Below are positions 36,923 to 46,006 of a stretch of DNA of 46,006 nucleotides, piece by piece. Positions within the stretch are counted from its first letter, which is position 1. Every line of letters begins with the position of its first letter. The DNA comes from Massilia horti. Its GTDB lineage: Bacteria; Pseudomonadota; Gammaproteobacteria; Burkholderiales; Burkholderiaceae_D. The notes beneath the pieces are model-generated. The model made no database searches. It had not been told where the DNA came from and saw nothing but the letters and a program-made list of their open reading frames with translations. A program made the position numbers and the translations under genes. The stretch is taken from positions 1 through 46,006 of the forward strand of contig NZ_SPUM01000141.1 in assembly GCF_004614195.1 (NCBI RefSeq). The letters run 5' to 3'.

Positions 36923-37351
36923 ATGATCAAACGCACAGGAAGCGCCGTCTGGAATGGCGGCCTGAAGGATGGCAAGGGCACCGTCTCGACCCACAGCGGG
37001 GTCCTGCAAGACGCGCAATACGGCTTTTCCAGCCGGTTCGAAAGCGGCGCCGGCACCAATCCCGAAGAGCTGATTGCGGCGGCGCATGCCGGCTGCTTCT
37101 CGATGGCGCTGTCGGCGCAGCTTGGCGCGGCCGGGCTGACTCCGAGCCGCATCGCCACCACCGCGACTGTTTCGCTGGACAAGGTTGGTGAGGGCTTTGC
37201 GATCCCGGCCGTGCATCTGGACGTGGTCGCCAACATTCCCGGCGCCGACCAGTCGGCGTTCGAGACGGCGGCCCAGGCGGCCAAGCAGAACTGCCCGGTG
37301 TCGAAACTGCTCAATGCCCAGATCACGATGAATGCGCGGCTGGAGTCGTAG
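36923..37351 (+). CDS. OsmC-family peroxiredoxin (mirror copy)
   Basis: Mirror of 8656-9084, identical 142 residues. Confidence 0.92.
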   Translation: MIKRTGSAVWNGGLKDGKGTVSTHSGVLQDAQYGFSSRFESGAGTNPEELIAAAHAGCFSMALSAQLGAAGLTPSRIATTATVSLDKVGEGFAIPAVHLDVVANIPGADQSAFETAAQAAKQNCPVSKLLNAQITMNARLES

Positions 37352-37382
37352 CTGGGGCACGGCAGCACGGCGAATAGGAGGC

Positions 37383-37486
37383 GTAGGGTGCGCACCTGTG
37401 CGCACGCGGTTCGCGAACGTGGCGCAGTGGAATCACGGCCGCAAGTCTGCACGCGATGACCGCATGCGCACAGGTGCGCACCCTAC
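37383..37486 (-). repeat. Complete GTAG-REP pair (mirror copy)
   Basis: Mirror of 8521-8624. Confidence 0.88.
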
Positions 37487-37566
37487 GACGATTCCCCATG
37501 CGCATCGGCAAAGATCGCCCCGCGCGCATACAATCGCCTTTTCACTTTCATTATCAAGGACCACGA

Positions 37567-37980
37567 ATGCGCATTCTGCACACCATGCTGCGGGTCGGCG
37601 ACCTGCAGCGCTCGATCGACTTCTACACCAAAGTACTCGGCATGAAGCTGCTGCGCACCAGCGACAACCCCGAGTACAAATACACGCTGGCCTTCGTGGG
37701 CTACGGCAACAACCCCGACCACGCGGAGCTGGAACTGACCTACAACTACGGCGTGGAGCAGTACGAGATCGGCACGGCCTATGGCCACCTCGCGATTTCG
37801 GCCGAGGACATCTACGAGGTGTGCGAGCAAGTGCGTGCCAAGGGCGGCAACATCACGCGCGAACCAGGCCCGGTCAAGGGCGGCACCACCGTGATCGCCT
37901 TCATCACCGATCCGGACGGCTACAAGGTCGAGCTGATCCAGCGGAAAGACAACCAGGGCGGCGCGGGACTTACGAGCTGA
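37567..37980 (+). CDS. gloA: Lactoylglutathione lyase (mirror copy)
   Basis: Mirror of 8027-8440, identical 137 residues. Confidence 0.94.
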   Translation: MRILHTMLRVGDLQRSIDFYTKVLGMKLLRTSDNPEYKYTLAFVGYGNNPDHAELELTYNYGVEQYEIGTAYGHLAISAEDIYEVCEQVRAKGGNITREPGPVKGGTTVIAFITDPDGYKVELIQRKDNQGGAGLTS

Positions 37981-37983
37981 CAG

Positions 37984-38019
37984 CAAACGGCCCGGCGCAA
38001 TTGCGGACCGGGCCGTTTT
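37984..38019. terminator. Bidirectional terminator (mirror copy)
   Basis: Mirror of 7988-8023. Confidence 0.82.
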
Positions 38020-38039
38020 GTCGCCTCGCTGTCACCGCA

Positions 38040-39212
38040 TCACGGCGTCCGCGGCAGTGACGGCAAAGCCGCGCGCAGGGCGCGCAAGAACTCGATGACG
38101 GTCTGCTCGTTGTTAATCGACGTCAAGCCGGTGTAGTCGCCGATCTTCTTGGCGTCGTGCGGGCCGTTGAGCTGGTTGAGCCCGCTTCCCGCGACATTGA
38201 GCTGCCCCTGCTGGAAGACGATCTGCTTAGCCTGGGTCACTTGGATCACGCGCTGATTGAACTGGTCGCTGATCAGGGTATCCCCGTTCGTCAGCCGCAC
38301 CGCGCGCGTCGGCAAGGGTTTCGGATTGCTGCCCGGCTGCATGTTGGTCACATATTCCCAAACAATCTGGTCATTCGGATTGAGCTCGACCACGCGATTG
38401 TTATTGGAATCGGTCACCAGCGTATCGCCATTGGGCAGACGGCTGGCAAAAGCGACGCCATTGAGCGTGCCGCCGGCGGTGAATTGCTTGACGATCGTAT
38501 TTTCCAGGGTGACCTCGATCGCGCGGTTATTGCCCTTGTCTGCAATCAGGATATTCCCGTTGTCCAGCAATTGCGCGCTGTTCGGCGTATTGAGCTGGTT
38601 CGGCCCGTTTCCTTTGGCCCCGGTGGTACCGTACTGGAAGACCAGGCGGCGGTCACGGTCCACGATGATCACGCGCTGGTTGCCCTGGTCGGTGATCAGG
38701 AAATGCGGACCGACACGGCGCTGGAAGCCGAAGAAGGCCGAAGCCTGCACCGGAGTGTTGAGCTCGTTGAAGCCGCTGCCGGCGACGCCGGCCTTGCCGT
38801 ATTGCCAGAGGATGCGACCGTTCCAGTCGACGACGAACACGCGGTTGTCCAGGCAGCCGGTGGCCGGGGTCGAACAGCCGGGCAGCGGCGGCGAAGCAGC
38901 GGGGATGCCGGTACCGGTGATCAGGGTCAAGGGCCCGACGGCCTCGGCATCGTTGGCGCCGACCACCGTGTCCGGCCCGGCTTTGTCGGACCCCGTCCCG
39001 AACTGCCAGACAATCTGGTGGGTATTCGGGTTGATCTCGATGACGCGGTTATTAAACTGGTCCGCGATCAAGATATTACCCGGATGGTGGACGACCCAGT
39101 TCCGGGCCATTGCGTTGCCGGTGCCAAGGGCAAGCGAGATAAAAAATACCGCTCCGGCAAGCGACGACGAAACCTGCAAGCGGCGTTTCAACACTTCGGA
39201 ATGACCAGCCAT
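38040..39212 (-). CDS. Secreted NHL-type beta-propeller protein (mirror copy)
   Basis: Mirror of 6795-7967, identical 390 residues. Confidence 0.85.
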   Translation of the reverse strand: MAGHSEVLKRRLQVSSSLAGAVFFISLALGTGNAMARNWVVHHPGNILIADQFNNRVIEINPNTHQIVWQFGTGSDKAGPDTVVGANDAEAVGPLTLITGTGIPAASPPLPGCSTPATGCLDNRVFVVDWNGRILWQYGKAGVAGSGFNELNTPVQASAFFGFQRRVGPHFLITDQGNQRVIIVDRDRRLVFQYGTTGAKGNGPNQLNTPNSAQLLDNGNILIADKGNNRAIEVTLENTIVKQFTAGGTLNGVAFASRLPNGDTLVTDSNNNRVVELNPNDQIVWEYVTNMQPGSNPKPLPTRAVRLTNGDTLISDQFNQRVIQVTQAKQIVFQQGQLNVAGSGLNQLNGPHDAKKIGDYTGLTSINNEQTVIEFLRALRAALPSLPRTP

Positions 39213-39421
39213 GGCATACTCCTTCTTTCGCTACAGGGACAAATAAAACCGCGGTTCGGCTCTGTTTTGAAAAGACAAACAGCGCCCCCCACCAATCGCG
39301 CGTCTTGCGGGAAAGATGGATTTCGAACTGCGGAGTGTGCGGAATTTGATCGAGGCTGACTTCGGAAGTTCGGAGCGTGGGCCAATTGCGGCAGTGTCCG
39401 ACAAGCGCAACGCCCGCACAA

Positions 39422-39451
39422 ACAAAAACGGCGCCGCGGCGCCGTTTTTGT
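39422..39451. terminator. Terminator after tolC (mirror copy)
   Basis: Mirror of 6556-6585. Confidence 0.88.
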
Positions 39452-39472
39452 CTTGAAACGAAAGGGCTGTCG

Positions 39473-40840
39473 TTATTTCTGCAGCAGGTTATTCACCGGC
39501 ACCAGGTCTTCTTCACGCAGCGCGCCGGCGGCGGACTTGAGCTTGAGGCCGTTGACGATCGTCTGGTAGCGCGCCAGCGCCAGTTGGGTGCGGGTCGAGT
39601 ACAGCTGGCGCTGGGCGTTGAGCACGTCGATGTTGATGCGCACGCCGACCTGGTAACCCAGCTTGTTCGATTCCAGCGCCGACTGGCTCGACACCTCGGC
39701 CGCCTCCAGTGCCTTCACCTGCGCCATTCCGCTGTTCACGCCCAGGAAGGCCTGGCGCGCGTTCAGGGCCGCGCTGCGGCGGTTGGCCTCCAGGTCGTTG
39801 CGCGCCTTGTCTTCCAGCGAGATCGCCTCGCGCACGCGGCTGGTCACGCCAAAGCCGCTAAACAGCGGCACGCTCCACTGCACGCCGATCGCATTGTTCT
39901 TGACCGTGCCCGGCGAATTGGTATCGCCGTCGAGCTTGGTGTGCCGGGAACTGGCGACCAGGTCCAGCGTCGGGTAGTGACCGGCGCGCTGCTTCGAAAT
40001 CTCGCGCTTGGCCACTTCCAGGTTCAGCGTTGACGCCACCACGCCGTAATTCTGGTTCTCCGCGGCCGAGGTCCAGTTGTCGATCGCCATCGGCTGCGGC
40101 GCGCTCAACGTGACGCCCGGCTTGAGCGGGGCCAGGTTGTCCGGCGCCTTGCCGATGATCGCCTGCAGTGCGGCGCGCTTGACGTCCAGGTCATTGACGG
40201 CAGCGAACTCGCGCGACACCACCAGGTCGTAGGCCGCCTGCGCCTCGTGGGTGTCGGTGATGGTCTGGGTGCCGACCTCGAAGTTGCGCTTGGCCGATGC
40301 CAGCTGCTCGGTCACCGCGGCCTTCTCGGCGCGCGTCGATTCCAGCGTGTCCTGCGCGGCCAGCACATCAAAGTAAGCCTGCGCGACGCGCGTGATCAGG
40401 TCCTGCTGCGCCTGGGCGAAGCTTGCCTCGGCAATCGACTGCTGCAGCTTGCTTTGCTGGTAGGTCTCCCAGCGATCCCAGCGGTACAGCGGCTGTGACA
40501 GCGAGACCGTGAATTCATTGGAACGGGTGTCGCCGCGGCTTTCCTGCACCTTCACCGGGACGCCGTTGATCACAACCGTTTCCCCGACGTTCGCCGGCAG
40601 GTTGTTGAAATGGTTCTTGACGACGGAGCCGCTGACGAGGGCCGATGGCAGCAACAGTGAACGCCCCTGGGTCGACTTTTCCCGGCCAGCCTCGACGGCG
40701 GCGCGCGCGCTCGCAAAGACCGCGTCGTTCGCCAGCGCCTGCTGGTACACCTGGATCAGGTCAGCGGCGCCTGCATTGAGCGAAACAAACGCGCTGGCCA
40801 GCAGCACGGCGATTAGGGGTTTCTGCATTGCTTTCTCCAT
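39473..40840 (-). CDS. tolC: TolC-family outer membrane protein (mirror copy)
   Basis: Mirror of 5167-6534, identical 455 residues. Confidence 0.92.
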   Translation of the reverse strand: MEKAMQKPLIAVLLASAFVSLNAGAADLIQVYQQALANDAVFASARAAVEAGREKSTQGRSLLLPSALVSGSVVKNHFNNLPANVGETVVINGVPVKVQESRGDTRSNEFTVSLSQPLYRWDRWETYQQSKLQQSIAEASFAQAQQDLITRVAQAYFDVLAAQDTLESTRAEKAAVTEQLASAKRNFEVGTQTITDTHEAQAAYDLVVSREFAAVNDLDVKRAALQAIIGKAPDNLAPLKPGVTLSAPQPMAIDNWTSAAENQNYGVVASTLNLEVAKREISKQRAGHYPTLDLVASSRHTKLDGDTNSPGTVKNNAIGVQWSVPLFSGFGVTSRVREAISLEDKARNDLEANRRSAALNARQAFLGVNSGMAQVKALEAAEVSSQSALESNKLGYQVGVRINIDVLNAQRQLYSTRTQLALARYQTIVNGLKLKSAAGALREEDLVPVNNLLQK

Positions 40841-40868
40841 CGGAGTCCTCGAAAGTTATGGAAACAGG

Positions 40869-41192
40869 TCAATACTTCGGCATCGAAGGCTCGACCTGCA
40901 CGGCCCAGGCGTGTATTCCGCCCGTCAAATTGGTAATCCTGCTAAATCCGTTCCGCTCCAGGAAGGCCGCGACCTGCATGCTGCGTGCACCGTGGTGGCA
41001 GATGCAGACGATGTCCTGGTCGTCATCCAGTTCGCCGCAGCGAATCGGCACCAGGTGCATCGGCATCAGGGTTGCCCCCTCGATGTGGCAGGTCTCGTAT
41101 TCCCAGTTTTCGCGCACGTCCAGGAGCAGCGGGCGCGGACGCGCCGGGTCGGCCAGCCAGGCCGCCAACTCGAGCGCGGTAATGTGTTCCAT
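40869..41192 (-). CDS. Rhodanese-like protein (mirror copy)
   Basis: Mirror of 4815-5138, identical 107 residues. Confidence 0.9.
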   Translation of the reverse strand: MEHITALELAAWLADPARPRPLLLDVRENWEYETCHIEGATLMPMHLVPIRCGELDDDQDIVCICHHGARSMQVAAFLERNGFSRITNLTGGIHAWAVQVEPSMPKY

Positions 41193-41203
41193 ATCTGGTC
41201 CCG

Positions 41204-41857
41204 TTAAAACGCAAAGTGCGACGGTTCCGGCGCGCCGGTCAGGCGCTTGAGGTTGGTCTCGAACACCTTGACCGTTTCGTACGCCGTCTCGTCCACGCGG
41301 GTGATGATGTTGCACGACATGACCGGCGGTTCGCCCACGATCGCGGCCACGCGCCCGCCCACGTTCAGCTCCTTCAGGAAGGCTTCCGGCAGCAGCGCCA
41401 GCGAGCCCGAGATCACGATCACATCGTACGGCGCGCCCTTGGCCCAGCCTTGGGCGCCGTTGCCCAGTTCCACGGTCACGTTGGTGATCCCGGCCTTGGC
41501 CAGGTTCCGTTCGCTCAGTTCCTTCAGTTCCGGCGAGATCTCGACCGCGGTCACATGGCGGCCCTTGTATGCCAGCAGCGCGGCCAGATAACCCGAACCG
41601 CTGCCCACCAGCAGCACATTATCTTGCTTCTTCAGCATGATCTCTTGCAGCAGGCGCGCCTCGATCTTGGGCGCGAGCATCGACTCACCGCCCGGCAGCG
41701 GGATTTCAACGTCGGCGAAAGCCAGGGTCTGGTAGGCTTCCGGCACGAACTGTTCGCGCTTGACCACGTGCAGCAGTTCCAGCACGTCCGGGTCCAGCAC
41801 GTTCCACGGGCGGATCTGCTGTTCGATCATATTGAAGCGGGCTTGTTCGATATTCAT
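41204..41857 (-). CDS. Pcm-like methyltransferase (mirror copy)
   Basis: Mirror of 4150-4803, identical 217 residues. Confidence 0.8.
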   Translation of the reverse strand: MNIEQARFNMIEQQIRPWNVLDPDVLELLHVVKREQFVPEAYQTLAFADVEIPLPGGESMLAPKIEARLLQEIMLKKQDNVLLVGSGSGYLAALLAYKGRHVTAVEISPELKELSERNLAKAGITNVTVELGNGAQGWAKGAPYDVIVISGSLALLPEAFLKELNVGGRVAAIVGEPPVMSCNIITRVDETAYETVKVFETNLKRLTGAPEPSHFAF

Positions 41858-41986
41858 CTCAATACTCGGGGTGAAAAAATAAATAATCCGATATTTTATC
41901 GTTGAACGGCCTCAGGAGCACATATTAACGAGATGACAGCAGACTTCGTCGGAAATTGCGACAGTCTGCAGTTTGGAGGGAATGAA

Positions 41987-42003
41987 CGCCTGAAATTCAG
42001 GCG
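41987..42003. terminator. Hairpin after tetR (mirror copy)
   Basis: Mirror of 4004-4020. Confidence 0.4.
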
Positions 42004-42020
42004 CTGACGTGTGCGGGGGC

Positions 42021-42683
42021 TCAGGCGGACGAGGTGCGGTGCGGGTTATCGGCCGGCAGCAGGCCGCGCAGGGTGAGGTCGAGAAAGGTGTCGAGGAAGA
42101 CCATCGGGTCCAGTTCCGAGCCATTGCAGGGCGCGACCGAATGCCTCCAGGTGACGAGCATGAGCATCGGCGCGATGATGACCTGGGTGACCATATTGAC
42201 GTCGACCGGGCGGAACTCGCCGGATGCGACGGCCCGTTCCAGCATGCTCGAAATCATTTTGGTGCCGCGGTCAATCACTTCTTCCCGGTAAAACTGCGCC
42301 AGCTCAGGAAAGTTACCGGCCTCGGCCATGACAAGCTTGATGATGCCCGACGCCTTGGTCGCGCCGAGCCTCTGCCACCAGCCGTGGATCAGGATGCGCA
42401 GCAGGTCGGCGCTGTGGCCGTCGAAGCCGGCGATCGAATCCTCGGCTTCGCCGAGCGCGCGCACGATGCTGTTGCGCACCACCGCCTTGAACAGTTCTTC
42501 CTTGTTCTCGTAATACAGGTACAGCGTGCCTTTCGAGACGCCGGCGCGGCGCGCCACGTCTTCCAGCCGGGTCGAGGCGAAGCCGCGTTCGACGAACAGG
42601 TCGACTGCGGCAGCCAGCAGCTCCTCGGGACGCGCATCCTTGCGGCGCTCCCAGCGGGGCTTGGTGTCAAGGGAACCTTCCAT
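42021..42683 (-). CDS. TetR/AcrR-family regulator (mirror copy)
   Basis: Mirror of 3324-3986, identical 220 residues. Confidence 0.9.
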   Translation of the reverse strand: MEGSLDTKPRWERRKDARPEELLAAAVDLFVERGFASTRLEDVARRAGVSKGTLYLYYENKEELFKAVVRNSIVRALGEAEDSIAGFDGHSADLLRILIHGWWQRLGATKASGIIKLVMAEAGNFPELAQFYREEVIDRGTKMISSMLERAVASGEFRPVDVNMVTQVIIAPMLMLVTWRHSVAPCNGSELDPMVFLDTFLDLTLRGLLPADNPHRTSSA

Positions 42684-42717
42684 TGCTTCTGTTCGACAAC
42701 TTATAAAGGATTCATCG

Positions 42718-42746
42718 AATATAGACCCGGGTCAGGGGGCAGTCAA
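42718..42746 (-). promoter_or_regulatory. tetR promoter (mirror copy)
   Basis: Mirror of 3261-3289. Confidence 0.65.
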
Positions 42747-42812
42747 GCGCGGGGGACGCCCATTCCCATGCCACGACGCTTGGGTCATGCCCCGGCGGGG
42801 ATACCGGCCACC

Positions 42813-42818
42813 TATAAT
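42813..42818 (+). promoter_or_regulatory. Candidate -10 of the YkgJ-type gene (mirror copy)
   Basis: Mirror of 3189-3194; TATAAT read directly. Confidence 0.4.
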
Positions 42819-42853
42819 ATGGACAACATGCGGCGAAACTTACAAGGAGTGGC

Positions 42854-42892
42854 ATGGATTTGACGAACCATTGCCAGTTGAGCAAAAAATGA
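42854..42892 (+). CDS. Possible 12-codon leader ORF (mirror copy)
   Basis: Mirror of 3115-3153; AAGGAG is at 42844-42849 and the TGA overlaps ATG 42889. Confidence 0.35.
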   Translation: MDLTNHCQLSKK

Positions 42893-43152
42893 AATGCCGC
42901 GACAACTGCGGCGCGTGCTGCATCGCGCCGTCAATCAGCAGCCCCATTCCCGGAATGCCGGACGGGAAACCAGCGGGCGTCAGATGTGTGCAGCTTGACG
43001 AGTTCGAGCGGTGCAAGATTTTTGGTCATCCTGACCGGCCGGCGGTCTGCTCGTCGCTCCAACCTGCGGAGGAGTTTTGTGGTGAGAGCCGCGAACAAGC
43101 GATGCGTTGGCTTGGGCATGTCGAAGCCATCACCAGGCCGGACAACTGCTAG
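42889..43152 (+). CDS. YkgJ-type cysteine-cluster protein (mirror copy)
   Basis: Mirror of 2855-3118, identical 87 residues. Confidence 0.8.
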   Translation: MKCRDNCGACCIAPSISSPIPGMPDGKPAGVRCVQLDEFERCKIFGHPDRPAVCSSLQPAEEFCGESREQAMRWLGHVEAITRPDNC

Positions 43153-43199
43153 GCTGACCGCCTGATTACAAAATGTACCGACGGTTGAGCGCCGCCACC

Positions 43200-43213
43200 G
43201 CGCGCCGGCGCGC
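43200..43213. repeat. 14-base GC palindrome (mirror copy)
   Basis: Mirror of 2794-2807. Confidence 0.4.
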
Positions 43214-43285
43214 TCATGGTAAGCTTCCGGCCGCGTCGCTTTCCTTCCGTGCTCGCATTCCCCAATCATTCCACATCAACAAGAC

Positions 43286-44119
43286 ATGGACATCATTCTC
43301 GCGTTCAAAGCGCTCATCATGGGCCTGGTCGAGGGCTTTACCGAATTCCTCCCGATTTCGTCGACCGGCCACCTGATCCTGGCCGGCAGCCTGCTCAACT
43401 TCACGACCGAAAAGGCGAAGGTCTTTGATATCGCGATCCAGGCCGGGGCGATCCTGGCCGTGATGTGGGAATACCGGGCGCGTATCGGCGCCGTGCTGGG
43501 GGGGCTGGCCAGCGACGCGCGCCAGCAGAAGTTCGCGCTCAACCTGGTGGTCGCCTTCCTGCCGGCCGCCGTGCTCGGCCTGCTGTTTAACAAGGCGATC
43601 AAGGCCCACCTGTTCGCCCCGGTGCCGGTGGCGCTCGCCTTCATCGTCGGCGCGCTGGTGATCCTGTGGGCCGAGCGCCGCCACAAGACCATCCCGGCCG
43701 CCACCCGCATCGAAACCGTCGACGACATGACCGTGATCGACGCGCTCAAGGTCGGCTGCGCCCAGGCGTTCGCGCTGATCCCAGGCACCAGCCGCTCGGG
43801 CGCGACCATCATCGGCGGCATGCTGTTCGGCCTGTCGCGCAAGGCGGCCACCGAATTCTCGTTCTTCCTCGCGATCCCGACCCTGCTGGCAGCTACCTTC
43901 TACTCCGTGCTCAAGGAGCGCGCCATGCTCTCGAGCGCCGACCTGCCGCTCTTTGGCATCGGCGGCGTGGCCGCCTTCGTCTCCGCCTTCCTGTGCGTGC
44001 GCTGGCTGCTGCGCTACATCAGCACCCATGACTTCACCGCGTTCGCCTGGTACCGGATCGCGTTCGGCCTGATGATCCTGGCCACCGGCTATTTCGAGTG
44101 GATCGTCTGGGCGGAGTAA
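43286..44119 (+). CDS. uppP: Undecaprenyl-diphosphatase (mirror copy)
   Basis: Mirror of 1888-2721, identical 277 residues. Confidence 0.95.
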   Translation: MDIILAFKALIMGLVEGFTEFLPISSTGHLILAGSLLNFTTEKAKVFDIAIQAGAILAVMWEYRARIGAVLGGLASDARQQKFALNLVVAFLPAAVLGLLFNKAIKAHLFAPVPVALAFIVGALVILWAERRHKTIPAATRIETVDDMTVIDALKVGCAQAFALIPGTSRSGATIIGGMLFGLSRKAATEFSFFLAIPTLLAATFYSVLKERAMLSSADLPLFGIGGVAAFVSAFLCVRWLLRYISTHDFTAFAWYRIAFGLMILATGYFEWIVWAE

Positions 44120-44123
44120 GGCA

Positions 44124-45941
44124 ATGACAAGCGACATCGGCTCAGGCGCGCTGCACCTGCTGCAGACGGTATTCGGCTACCCGGCGTTTCGCGGGCAGCA
44201 GGCCGACATCGTCGGGCACGTGGCAAGCGGCGGCGACGCGCTGGTGCTGATGCCCACCGGCGGCGGCAAGTCGCTGTGCTACCAGATCCCGGCGCTGCTG
44301 CGCGACGGCGTCGGCGTCGTGATCTCGCCGCTGATCGCGCTGATGCAGGACCAGGTCGACGCGCTGGCCGAAGTGGGCGTGCGCGCGGCCTTCCTCAATT
44401 CGACCCAGAGTTTTGATGAGACCCTGCGCGTCGAGCGCCAGGTGCGCACCGGTGAACTGGACCTGGTGTACGTGGCGCCCGAGCGCCTGATGACGCCGCG
44501 CTGCCTGGAGCTGTTCGAGGCCTCGAATATCGCCCTGTTTGCGATCGACGAGGCGCACTGCGTCTCGCAATGGGGCCACGACTTCCGGCCCGAATACATC
44601 CGGCTGTCGATCCTGCACGAGCGCTTCCCGCAGGTGCCGCGCATCGCGCTGACCGCCACCGCGGACCGCATGACGCGCGCCGAGATCGCGCACCGGCTGC
44701 AGCTGGAGGACGCGCGCCAGTTCGTCTCGTCGTTCGACCGCCCCAACATCCGCTACTCGATTGTTGAAAAAACCAACGGCCGCAAGCAGCTGCTGGACTT
44801 CATCACCACCGAGCATTCCGGCGACTCGGGCATCGTGTACTGCCTGTCGCGCAAAAAGGTCGAGGAAACCGCCGAGTTCCTGAACGAGAGCGGAATCAAG
44901 GCCCTGCCCTACCACGCCGGCATGGAGCATGCGAAGCGCGCCGCCAACCAGGCGCGTTTTCTGCGCGAAGAGAACATCGTAATGGTGGCGACGATCGCGT
45001 TCGGCATGGGCATCGACAAACCGGACGTGCGCTTCGTGTGCCACCTTGATCTGCCCAAGAGCATCGAGGGCTACTACCAGGAGACCGGACGCGCCGGGCG
45101 TGACGGCATGCCGGCCAGCGCCTGGATGGCATACGGCCTGCAGGACGTGGTGCTGCAGCGGCGCATGATCGACGAATCCGAAGCCGACGAAAACTTCAAG
45201 CGCGTGCTGTCGACCAAGCTCGATGCGATGCTCGGCCTGTGCGAGACCCTGTCATGCCGGCGCATGCGCCTGCTCGAATACTTCGGCGAAGGCTCCAGCC
45301 CGTGCGGCAACTGCGACACCTGCCTGGTCCCGCCGGTCTCGTTCGACGGCACGGTGCCGATGCAAAAGCTGCTGTCGACGATCTATCGAGTTGGCCAGCG
45401 CTTCGCGGCCGGACACGTGATCGACGTGCTGCGCGGTGCGGAATCGGAACGGATCATGCAGTGGCACCACGACAAGCTGTCAGTGTACGGCGTGGGCAGC
45501 GACCGCAGCGAACAGGAATGGCGCGCTATCCTGCGCCAGGCGATCGCGCTCGGCTTCGTCACGGTCGACCACGAAGCCTTCAGCTCGCTCAAGCTCACCG
45601 AACTGGCGCGCGCGGTGCTCAAGGGTGAGCAGAAAGTACAGCTACGGCAGTACCAGAAACCGGTCAAGCCAAAGCGCGTCAGCAGTCCGCGCGGGTACGA
45701 GGAGACGGAGCTGTCCAAGTCCGAGCAGGCGATCTTCGACAAGCTGCGCTGGTGGCGCGTCGAGACCGCGCGCGCCCACGGCGTGCCGGCCTATGTCGTG
45801 TTCCAGGACGCGACGCTGCGCGAAATCGCCAAGGTCAAGCCGACCTCGCTCGACCAGCTGCGCGGCGTATCGGGCGTGGGGGAGAAGAAGCTCACCTCGT
45901 ACGGCGACGAGATCGTCGAGATCATTGGCGAGATGATGTAG
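44124..45941 (+). CDS. recQ: RecQ helicase (mirror copy)
   Basis: Mirror of 66-1883, identical 605 residues. Confidence 0.96.
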   Translation: MTSDIGSGALHLLQTVFGYPAFRGQQADIVGHVASGGDALVLMPTGGGKSLCYQIPALLRDGVGVVISPLIALMQDQVDALAEVGVRAAFLNSTQSFDETLRVERQVRTGELDLVYVAPERLMTPRCLELFEASNIALFAIDEAHCVSQWGHDFRPEYIRLSILHERFPQVPRIALTATADRMTRAEIAHRLQLEDARQFVSSFDRPNIRYSIVEKTNGRKQLLDFITTEHSGDSGIVYCLSRKKVEETAEFLNESGIKALPYHAGMEHAKRAANQARFLREENIVMVATIAFGMGIDKPDVRFVCHLDLPKSIEGYYQETGRAGRDGMPASAWMAYGLQDVVLQRRMIDESEADENFKRVLSTKLDAMLGLCETLSCRRMRLLEYFGEGSSPCGNCDTCLVPPVSFDGTVPMQKLLSTIYRVGQRFAAGHVIDVLRGAESERIMQWHHDKLSVYGVGSDRSEQEWRAILRQAIALGFVTVDHEAFSSLKLTELARAVLKGEQKVQLRQYQKPVKPKRVSSPRGYEETELSKSEQAIFDKLRWWRVETARAHGVPAYVVFQDATLREIAKVKPTSLDQLRGVSGVGEKKLTSYGDEIVEIIGEMM

Positions 45942-45978
45942 CGGATGGTTTGCAGGTAGTCCGTAGCCATCGCAGGTC

Positions 45979-46006
45979 GTAGGGTGCGCACCTGTGCGCA
46001 CGCGGT
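45979..46006 (+). repeat. GTAG-REP half at the right window edge
   Basis: Mirror of 1-28: GTAGGG, hairpin, CGCGGT, ending on the last base of the half. The interior and partner would lie just outside the window. Confidence 0.9.

Overview
The window is a head-to-head duplication. Bases 1-22979 and 23028-46006 are reverse complements of each other, so position x on one strand equals position 46007-x on the other. Between them lies a 48-base loop (22980-23027) that is not self-complementary. Every gene therefore occurs twice with an identical product, and the unique content is only about 23 kb. The turn sits exactly inside a REP-like hairpin pair, and both window edges stop exactly at the inner edge of another copy of the same repeat half. 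The likeliest reading is a fold-back assembly, amplification or read chimera through an inverted repeat. An in vivo tandem inverted duplication is possible but less likely. I checked the symmetry through mirrored gene coordinates and translations and by comparing several stretches, not base by base.

The gene content and high GC suggest a betaproteobacterium of the Burkholderiales, probably Oxalobacteraceae (Massilia/Duganella-like). Supporting features are the methyltransferase-rhodanese-tolC cluster, nadK-recN, and hemH-grpE-dnaK-dnaJ in this order. This is a judgement from gene order and protein style; no search was run.

Layout of the unique arm, left to right: recQ and uppP with a small YkgJ-type cysteine-cluster gene (minus strand); a TetR regulator; a Pcm-like methyltransferase, a rhodanese and tolC; a secreted NHL-type beta-propeller protein; gloA (minus); osmC with a small disordered protein (minus); a DUF3667-like membrane protein; nadK-recN behind a canonical LexA box; an NmrA-type oxidoreductase (minus); hemH; a 30-codon small membrane ORF (minus); grpE, dnaK and dnaJ, with sigma-32-type promoters ahead of grpE and dnaK; a beta-carbonic anhydrase overlapping a MazG-like pyrophosphohydrolase; and a methyl-accepting chemotaxis protein (minus). 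The right arm repeats this in reverse.

The themes are core stress and housekeeping functions: heat shock, SOS repair, haem, envelope export and recycling, and detoxification of methylglyoxal and peroxides. No phage, insertion sequence, CRISPR array, rRNA or tRNA was seen. The accessory content is the repeats: a GTAG-headed REP family in inverted pairs with a conserved 43-48 base interior, a second GC-rich REP-type pair, and several strong terminators. I found no convincing new multi-gene system. The most useful observations are the palindrome, the REP family, the LexA-controlled nadK-recN promoter, the two unlisted small ORFs and the altered active site of the Pcm-like protein.
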